Assembly: GCF_916618915.1 (NCBI RefSeq)
Contig: NZ_CAKAKE010000001.1
Location: 1,984,001-2,048,000 of the forward strand
Direction: 5' to 3'
DNA from: Stenotrophomonas sp. Marseille-Q4652
Lineage (GTDB): Bacteria; Pseudomonadota; Gammaproteobacteria; Xanthomonadales; Xanthomonadaceae
Length of the DNA: 64,000 nucleotides
The notes beneath the pieces were generated by a model that did not search any database, was not told the DNA's origin, and was given only the letters and a program-made list of their open reading frames with translations. How positions within the stretch are numbered: the stretch's first letter is position 1; the number at the start of each line of letters is the position of its first letter. Made by a program: the position numbers and the translations under genes. This document shows positions 57,999-64,000 of the stretch, piece by piece.

Positions 57999-60900
57999 TC
58001 AGCCGCACCATACCCTTGCGTTGCGGAACAACCGCAGCCACGGCGAGTCCTCCGGCCAGGACTTCGGTGCCCAGCTGAGGTTGACCGTGCGCGGGGTGCG
58101 CTCCGGATGCGGCATCAGGATGGTGACGCGGCCATCGGTCGTGGTCAGGCCGGTGATGCCATCGGGCGAGCCGTTCGGATTGAGCGGGTACTGGGTAGCC
58201 ACATTGCCCTCGCCATCGACATAGCGCAGGGCCACGCGGGCGGCGGCCTGGTCCACGGCACTGGCGAACTCGGCACGACCTTCGCCGTGCGCCACCGCCA
58301 CCGGGATCCGCGAGCCGGCCATGCCGCGCAGCAGGATCGACGGCGACGCCACCACCTCCAGCAGCGCGGTACGGGCCTCGAACTGTTCGCCGCGGTTGCG
58401 CAGGAACTTCGGCCAGTGGTCGGCGCCGGGGATAATGTCCTTGAGCTGGCTGAGCATCTGGCAGCCGTTGCAGACGCCAAGGGCGAAGGTGTCCTCGCGG
58501 GCGAAGAACGCCTCGAACATCCGGCGCAGCGCCGGGCGCTCCAGGATCGAGGTCGCCCAGCCACGGCCGGCACCGAGCACGTCGCCGTAGCTGAAGCCAC
58601 CGCAGGCGGCCAAGCCGCGGAAATCAGCCAGGTCCACGCGGCCCTCGATCAGGTCGCTCATGTGCACGTCGTAGGCACGGAAGCCGGCCCGCTCGAAGTT
58701 GTTGGCCATCTCGATCTGGCCGTTGACGCCCTGCTCGCGCAGGATCGCCACCTTCGGACGGCTGCCGGTGGCGATGAACGGCGCGGCCACGTCCTCGGCC
58801 GGGTCGAAGCCGAGCTTCGGCTTCAGACCGGGGGCGTTGAAGGCGCGCGCGAGCGCGTGCTCCTCGTCGGCCACGTCGGGGTTGTCGCGCAGCTTCTGCA
58901 TAGCGTGGGTCACCGACCACCAGGCGTCGAACAGCTCTTCCCAGCGCCATTCGGCCAGCACCTTGCCCCCCAACGCGACGCGCACGCTGGGGGCGGTGCT
59001 GGGACGGGCGATGCGCTGCGCGCACTCGGTCAGCGCGTGGCGCTCGATCAGGTCGGCGAACGCGGCACGGTCCTCGGCGGCGACCTGGACGATGGCGCCC
59101 AGCTCCTCGTTGAACAGGCTGCGGAACGGATCGTCACCCCAGGCATCGAGGTTGATGTCCAGGCCCATGTGCGAGGCAAACGCCATCTCGCACAGGGCGG
59201 CGAAGGCGCCGCCGTCGCTGCGGTCGTGGTAGGCCAGCAGCAGGCCGGCCTGGCGCGCATCGCGGATCAGTTCGAAGAAACCACGGAGGCGCTGCGGGTC
59301 GTCCAGGTCCGGGGCTTCGCCGGCGAAGGCCGGCAGTGCGCTGTGGTCGGCATGCACCTGGGCCAGCACCGAGCCGCCCAGGCGCTGCTTGCCGGCGCCC
59401 AGGCCGATCAGCCACAGCTCGCTGTCGACTTCGCGCTCCAGCAACGGGGTCAGCTGCGGGCGCACGTCGGCGACCGGGGCGAAGGCCGAGATCACCAGCG
59501 ACACCGGCGAGACCGACTTATGCGACTGGCCGTCGGCCTGCCACTGCGCCTGCATCGACAGCGAGTCCTTGCCGACCGGGATGCTGATGTCCAGCGCGGG
59601 GCACAGCTCCATGCCCACCGCCCTGACCGCGTCATACAGCAGCGCGTCCTCGCCCGGGTGGCCGGCGGCGGCCATCCAGTTGGCCGACAGCTTGACCGTA
59701 TCCAGCGCATCGACCGGCGCGGCGCACAGGTTGGTGATCGCCTCGCCCACGGCCATGCGTGCCGAGGCGGCGGCATCGAGCAGCGCCAGCGGAGTGCGCT
59801 CGCCAATCGACATCGCCTCACCGGCAAAGCCGTCGAAGCCGGCCAGGGTGATGGCGACGTCGGCCAGCGGCAACTGCCACGGGCCGATCATCTGCTCGCG
59901 CGCGGTCAGGCCGCCGACGCTGCGGTCGCCAATGGTGACCAGGAAGTTCTTGGCCGCCACGGTCGGATGCGCGAGCACGCGCAGGCCGGCTTCGTGCAGG
60001 TCCAGGCCGCCGGTACGCAGCACCGGCCAGCGCGGGGCCGGCGGGTAGCTGGTGTCGCGATGCATCTTCGGCGGCTTGCCGAACAGCACGTCCATCGGCA
60101 GGTCGATCGGCGCGTCGGCCGGGATGTTGCCCGGGGTCGCGCCATAGGCCACGACCAGGCGTTCCTCGGCAGTGGCCACGCCCACGGCGGCGAACGGGCA
60201 GCGCTCGCGCGCGCAGATGTCCGCGAACTCCTGCAGGCGCGCGGCCGGGATGCCCAGCACGTAGCGCTCCTGCGATTCGTTGCACCACAGTTCCAGCGGC
60301 GACAGCGAGGGATCGTCGGTCGGCACCTTGCCCAGGTCGATCACGCCACCCACGCCGGAGTCGTGCAGCAGTTCCGGGATCGCGTTGGACAGGCCGCCGG
60401 CGCCGACGTCATGGAAGAACTGGATCGGATTGTCGGCACCCATCGCCACGCAGCGGTCGATCACCTCCTGGCAGCGGCGCTCCATTTCCGGGTTGTCGCG
60501 CTGCACGCTGGCGAAATCGAGGTCCTCGGCACTCTCGCCCGAGGCCACCGACGAGGCGGCACCGCCGCCCAGGCCGATAAGCATCGCCGGGCCGCCAAGC
60601 ACGATCACCGCATCGCCCGGCTGCAGCTTGATCTTGTCCACCTGCACGCGGTCGATCGCGCCCAGGCCGCCGGCCAGCATGATCGGCTTGTCGTAGGCGC
60701 GGGTGATCTCGCCCTCCGGCAGCTCGAAGCTGCGGAAGTAACCCAGCAGGTTCGGGCGGCCGAATTCGTTGTTGAACGCGGCGCCGCCCAGCGGGCCGTC
60801 GAGCATGATGTCCAGCGCCGGGGCCATGCGCGGGTTCAGCGCGCGCGGCGCTTCCCACGGCTGCGGCAGGGTCGGGATGCGCAGGTGCGAGACCGAGAAA

Positions 60901-61880
60901 CCGGTCAGGCCGGCCTTGGGCTTGCCGCCGCGGCCGGTCGCGCCCTCGTCGCGGATCTCGCCGCCGGCGCCGGTGGAGGCACCGGGGAACGGCGCGATCG
61001 CGGTCGGGTGGTTGTGGGTTTCGACCTTGATCTGGAACGCGCTGGGCACCACCGCTTCGCTGCGGTATTCACCACTGGCCGGATCCGGGCGGTAACGCGC
61101 GGCCGGATGGCCTTCGATCACCGCCGCGTTGTCGCTGTACGCGCTGAGCGTGTGCTGCGGGGTGGCCTGATGGGTGTTCTTGATCATCTTGAACAACGAG
61201 CGTTCCTGCTCGCGTCCGTCGATGGTCCAGCTGGCGTTGAAGATCTTGTGCCGGCAGTGCTCGGAGTTGGCCTGCGCGAACATCATCAGTTCCACGTCCG
61301 ACGGCATCCGGCCGAGCTGGCCGAAGCGCTCGCGCAGGTAGTCGATCTCGTCCAGGGCCATGGCCAGGCCCAGGCGCTGGTTGGCCGCTTCCAGTTCGTC
61401 GACCGGGATGCGCTCGAGCTGGCCCCGCGCCGGCGTGGAGAACAGCGCCTGCGCCTGGCTGGCGTCATCGAGCAGCGACTGGGTCATCGGGTCGTGCAGC
61501 AGCTTGGCCACGGCGGCCTGCTGCGCCGGATCGGATGGCCAGCCGGCAAGATCAAGGCGGGTGCCGCGCTCGACCCGGCCAATGGCCAGGCCGGCGCCAC
61601 GCACCAGCTCGGTGGCCTTGGACGACCACGGCGACAGCGTGCCCAGGCGAGGCACCACGAAGCGGCTGATGGACCCATCCTGACGCGCGGCGGCCTGCGG
61701 CTGTGCCTGCAGGATGCGCTGCAGGGTGGCCAGGTCGATGTCGGCACCTTCCTCGGCGCGGACGAAGTAGATGTGCCAGGCCCCGGTGATGCGCAGATCG
61801 GCGGCGATGGTTTGCAGTCGGGATTCGAGCCGAGCGCGACGGAACGGCGAAAGGGCTGCTGCGCCCTCGAGGACGATCAT
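57999..61880 (-). CDS. purL: Phosphoribosylformylglycinamidine synthase
   Basis: Large single-chain FGAM synthase of purine synthesis, using glutamine and ATP. At 1293 residues it matches E. coli PurL. N-terminal PurS-like region, two AIR-synthase-type ATP domains ([33 protein letters not shown]), and a C-terminal glutaminase with nucleophile Cys in [10 protein letters not shown] and His/Glu in [12 protein letters not shown] 61880. Single gene with its own terminator. Confidence 0.98.
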   Translation of the reverse strand: MIVLEGAAALSPFRRARLESRLQTIAADLRITGAWHIYFVRAEEGADIDLATLQRILQAQPQAAARQDGSISRFVVPRLGTLSPWSSKATELVRGAGLAIGRVERGTRLDLAGWPSDPAQQAAVAKLLHDPMTQSLLDDASQAQALFSTPARGQLERIPVDELEAANQRLGLAMALDEIDYLRERFGQLGRMPSDVELMMFAQANSEHCRHKIFNASWTIDGREQERSLFKMIKNTHQATPQHTLSAYSDNAAVIEGHPAARYRPDPASGEYRSEAVVPSAFQIKVETHNHPTAIAPFPGASTGAGGEIRDEGATGRGGKPKAGLTGFSVSHLRIPTLPQPWEAPRALNPRMAPALDIMLDGPLGGAAFNNEFGRPNLLGYFRSFELPEGEITRAYDKPIMLAGGLGAIDRVQVDKIKLQPGDAVIVLGGPAMLIGLGGGAASSVASGESAEDLDFASVQRDNPEMERRCQEVIDRCVAMGADNPIQFFHDVGAGGLSNAIPELLHDSGVGGVIDLGKVPTDDPSLSPLELWCNESQERYVLGIPAARLQEFADICARERCPFAAVGVATAEERLVVAYGATPGNIPADAPIDLPMDVLFGKPPKMHRDTSYPPAPRWPVLRTGGLDLHEAGLRVLAHPTVAAKNFLVTIGDRSVGGLTAREQMIGPWQLPLADVAITLAGFDGFAGEAMSIGERTPLALLDAAASARMAVGEAITNLCAAPVDALDTVKLSANWMAAAGHPGEDALLYDAVRAVGMELCPALDISIPVGKDSLSMQAQWQADGQSHKSVSPVSLVISAFAPVADVRPQLTPLLEREVDSELWLIGLGAGKQRLGGSVLAQVHADHSALPAFAGEAPDLDDPQRLRGFFELIRDARQAGLLLAYHDRSDGGAFAALCEMAFASHMGLDINLDAWGDDPFRSLFNEELGAIVQVAAEDRAAFADLIERHALTECAQRIARPSTAPSVRVALGGKVLAEWRWEELFDAWWSVTHAMQKLRDNPDVADEEHALARAFNAPGLKPKLGFDPAEDVAAPFIATGSRPKVAILREQGVNGQIEMANNFERAGFRAYDVHMSDLIEGRVDLADFRGLAACGGFSYGDVLGAGRGWATSILERPALRRMFEAFFAREDTFALGVCNGCQMLSQLKDIIPGADHWPKFLRNRGEQFEARTALLEVVASPSILLRGMAGSRIPVAVAHGEGRAEFASAVDQAAARVALRYVDGEGNVATQYPLNPNGSPDGITGLTTTDGRVTILMPHPERTPRTVNLSWAPKSWPEDSPWLRLFRNARVWCG

Positions 61881-61988
61881 GTCCGGGAAACCGTGATTGG
61901 AAACGGGCCCACTATTCTACCCAAGCCGGCACGCGGCCGGCTGGGGAAGATCATCCGGCCCGGTGCATTGCGCCCCGGGCCGGGAAAA

Positions 61989-62786
61989 TCAGCGGCTGCC
62001 GCCGGTGGCGGCGCTGCCCAGGCCTTCCAGCGCGGCCTTGAGCTGGGCCGGCGGCAGGTAGCCGCCGAGCTGGGTGCCGTCGGCGGCGAAGATCGCCGGG
62101 GTGCCATTGACGCCCAGCTGCTGGCCGAGCCTGTACTGCATGGCCACCGGGTTGGTGCAGTTGCGCGGGGTCACCGGCTGGCCGGCCTTGGCGGTGGTCA
62201 GCGCCTGCTTGCGGTCGGCCGAGCACCACACCGAGATCATGTCGGTGTAGTCCTTGCTGCCCAGGCCCATGCGCGGGAAGGCCAGGTATTCGACCGCGAT
62301 GCCGTTGCGGTTGAGCTCGGCGATGTCCTGGTGCAGCTTGCGGCAGTAGCCGCACTCCACGTCGGTGAACACGCTGATGGTGTGCTTGGCGTTCGGCGGC
62401 GCGAACACGATGCGGTCGGCGTGCGGCACCGAGGCCAGCAGCTTGCGGCGATGGGCCAGCAGGCCCTCGCTGGTGGCCAGGACCTTATTCTGGATGTCGT
62501 AGGGCTGCGACTGCATCAGGTAGCGGCCGTCATCGGAGACGTACAGCACCTGACCGGACACCACGACCTCGCGGAAACCGGCGAATGGCGCCGGGCCGAC
62601 GTAGTCCGGGGAGAAATTGGGGTCGAGCTGGGCCAGCGCCTCGCGCACGCGCTTGTCCGCGCCGGCATCGCTGGCCGCCGGGGCCTTGGCACCGGTATTG
62701 GCATTGGCAGGCGACGACGGGGGCTGCTGCGCGCAGGCGGACAGGCTGAGTGCGCCCAACAGCGCGGCAAGGGCAATACGGAGCAT
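61989..62786 (-). CDS. dsbC: DsbC-like disulfide isomerase, predicted lipoprotein
   Basis: Periplasmic thiol-disulfide isomerase. The 265 residues start with a lipoprotein-type signal (LSAC, Cys18), then a DsbC dimerisation domain (about 45-110) and a thioredoxin domain with active site CGYC (145-148) and cis-Pro in VNGTPAIF. A further Cys pair (VWCSADRK...RNCTNP) matches the structural disulfide of DsbC. The chosen ATG 62786 gives a normal signal; classic DsbC is soluble, so the lipobox is a notable difference. Beside xerD, as in many gammaproteobacteria. Confidence 0.9.
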   Translation of the reverse strand: MLRIALAALLGALSLSACAQQPPSSPANANTGAKAPAASDAGADKRVREALAQLDPNFSPDYVGPAPFAGFREVVVSGQVLYVSDDGRYLMQSQPYDIQNKVLATSEGLLAHRRKLLASVPHADRIVFAPPNAKHTISVFTDVECGYCRKLHQDIAELNRNGIAVEYLAFPRMGLGSKDYTDMISVWCSADRKQALTTAKAGQPVTPRNCTNPVAMQYRLGQQLGVNGTPAIFAADGTQLGGYLPPAQLKAALEGLGSAATGGSR

Positions 62787-62876
62787 CGGCGATCCCGGTA
62801 GAAAGACAGGCGCGGATTCTCGCATACCGCCTGCGGCCGGGCCGCGACCGCCCTTGCCCGGTTCAGCGAAGGCCAC

Positions 62877-63857
62877 CTAGCCGCGCGGGTGGTGGTGGGC
62901 GTGCAGTTTCTGCAGGTGTTCGCGCGCGACCAGGGTGTAGATCTGGGTGGTGGACAGCGAGCTGTGGCCCAGCAGCATCTGCAGCGCGCGCAGGTCCGCG
63001 CCGCGGTTGAGCAGGTGGGTGGCGAAGCTGTGGCGCAGCCCGTGCGGACTGATCCGCGCCGGGTCGATGCCGGCCACCGCGGCGTAGCGCTTCACCAGCC
63101 CCCAGAACTGCTGGCGGGTAGGCGGCTGGCGGTCGGGACCGATGAACAGCGGCACCTGGCCGTTGGCCGCGGCCGGTACCGCCGCCTTGCCCGCCAGCAG
63201 CGGCCGCGCCTCGTCGAGGTAGCGCTGCAGCCAGTGCTGGGATTCCTCGCCCAGCGGCACCAGCCGTTCCTTGCTGCCCTTGCCGGTCACCCGCAGCACG
63301 CCCTGGCGCAGGTTCAGCGCAGCCGCCGGCAGGTTCACCAGCTCGCTCACGCGCAGTCCCGCGGCGTACATCAGCTCCAGCATCGCGCGGTCGCGCAGGC
63401 CCAGCGGCGAGTCCAGGTCCGGGGCAGCCAGCAGCGCATCGATCTGGCTCTCCACCAGCGCCTTGGGCAGCGAGCGTGGCAGCTTCGGCGATTCGAGCAG
63501 GGCACTGGGGTCCTCGTTGCGCTCGCCACGGCGCACGCACTGGGCAAAGAACGCACGCAGGGCCGAGAGCAGGCGCGCATCGCTGCGTGGCGACCAGCCG
63601 TGCCACGCGCGCCAGGCGCGGTAGTCGAACAGGCCGGCGCGGTCGATCCCGGCCAGCCCGCCACTCGCCCCGTCGCGCCAGCGCGCCAGTCCTTCCAGGT
63701 CGCGGCGGTAGCTGTCCAGGGTGGTGCGTGCCAACCCCTGCTCGGCCCACAGCGCGTCCAGCGTGCGCTGGATCAGCGCGGCATCGTCGGCACGCAGCGG
63801 CGGCAGCTGGCGGGCCAGTTGGCGACGGTCGGCAGGAGTGGTCGGTGCGGCACTCAT
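62877..63857 (-). CDS. xerD: Tyrosine recombinase XerD
   Basis: Site-specific recombinase resolving chromosome dimers at dif with XerC. The 326 residues have the N-terminal SAM-like domain and all catalytic residues: Arg169 (AAGLRVSEL), Lys193 (TGKGSKE), His272 and Arg275 ([12 protein letters not shown]), His298 ([11 protein letters not shown]) and Tyr307. About 25 residues longer at the N terminus than E. coli XerD. ATG 63857. The xerD-dsbC order is widespread. Confidence 0.95.
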   Translation of the reverse strand: MSAAPTTPADRRQLARQLPPLRADDAALIQRTLDALWAEQGLARTTLDSYRRDLEGLARWRDGASGGLAGIDRAGLFDYRAWRAWHGWSPRSDARLLSALRAFFAQCVRRGERNEDPSALLESPKLPRSLPKALVESQIDALLAAPDLDSPLGLRDRAMLELMYAAGLRVSELVNLPAAALNLRQGVLRVTGKGSKERLVPLGEESQHWLQRYLDEARPLLAGKAAVPAAANGQVPLFIGPDRQPPTRQQFWGLVKRYAAVAGIDPARISPHGLRHSFATHLLNRGADLRALQMLLGHSSLSTTQIYTLVAREHLQKLHAHHHPRG

Positions 63858-63928
63858 CGCGGCAAGGATAGGAGTGCCCTGCCCCCCTGCCTATCCCTGC
63901 GGCCACCGCGCTTCCGTATGCTGGCGCG

Positions 63929-64000
63929 ATGGACACGCCCGAACCCGCTCCCCGACGCTCCCTGCTGCCGTGGCGGCTGCTGTCGCTGCTCTACGACCTG
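63929..64000 (+). CDS. RDD family membrane protein, 5' end only
   Basis: The first 24 codons (MDTPEPAPRRSLLPWR...) enter a hydrophobic stretch with LLSLLYDL, typical of the first RDD helix. Divergent from xerD. The rest is outside the window; assignment rests on this short segment. Confidence 0.5.
   Translation, partial: MDTPEPAPRRSLLPWRLLSLLYDL

Noticed and set aside
58107..62801. A 1564-codon open frame antisense to purL
   Set aside because: Composition typical of antisense GC-rich frames, with no domain; purL on the other strand is unambiguous.

Overview
This is a GC-rich chromosomal window from a gammaproteobacterium of the Xanthomonadaceae, most likely Stenotrophomonas, Pseudoxanthomonas or a close relative. 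The reasons are the type II secretion (T2S) operon in the xps order E-F-G-H-I-J-K-L-M-N-D, GumB/GumC/GumD-like exopolysaccharide genes, an Ax21-like outer-membrane protein, the glyA-nrdR-ribD neighbourhood, and a subtilase with a pre-peptidase C-terminal (PPC) domain beside the T2S genes. Almost every large reading frame is a single-copy housekeeping or envelope gene. No insertion sequence, CRISPR array, tRNA or rRNA was seen.

Layout. 1-2064: start of the division/cell-wall cluster (rsmH, mraZ) with a promoter, a phased MraZ-box array and a perfect DnaA box, then an NRDE-family gene. 2285-7787: RNase P RNA, an unknown gene, rsmI, lpoA, yraN and a GlcD-type flavoprotein. 7839-18566: a secreted S15-type hydrolase, then thiL-nusB-ribH-ribBA-ribE behind an FMN riboswitch. 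A divergent outer-membrane protein gene separates these from ribD, GNAT, nrdR and glyA, and an RcnB-like gene carries an in-frame stop. 18802-22739: ettA, a multiply broken DUF3667 gene and a purine permease. 22724-36260: an eleven-gene exopolysaccharide operon on the minus strand, with nearly every junction a 1-4 base stop/start overlap. It has an initiating sugar-phosphate transferase (frameshifted near its end), glycosyltransferases, export lipoprotein, chain-length protein with a decayed kinase domain, a glycoside hydrolase lipoprotein, polymerase, acyltransferase and flippase. 36512-38266: a short DUF4197 gene and pncB. 38319-50658: two glycosyltransferase genes joined to the end of the complete xps T2S operon. 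50788-57615: a secreted subtilase and a giant trimeric autotransporter adhesin with a symmetric regulatory region. 57999-64000: purL, a DsbC-like lipoprotein, xerD and the start of an RDD-family gene.

How the parts fit. The middle of the window is a cell-surface block: polysaccharide synthesis and export, the protein secretion machine, a likely secreted protease substrate, and an adhesin. The adhesin promoter region carries a GTGA-N6-TCAC site of the kind bound by CRP/Clp regulators, which in this family control extracellular enzymes and polysaccharide. The two flanks are ordinary housekeeping: rRNA modification (RsmH and RsmI act on the same nucleotide, C1402), riboflavin, thiamine, one-carbon, NAD and purine synthesis.

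Four genes are damaged or short (RcnB-like, DUF3667, the initiating transferase, DUF4197). Whether these are true decay or assembly errors cannot be decided from this sequence alone.
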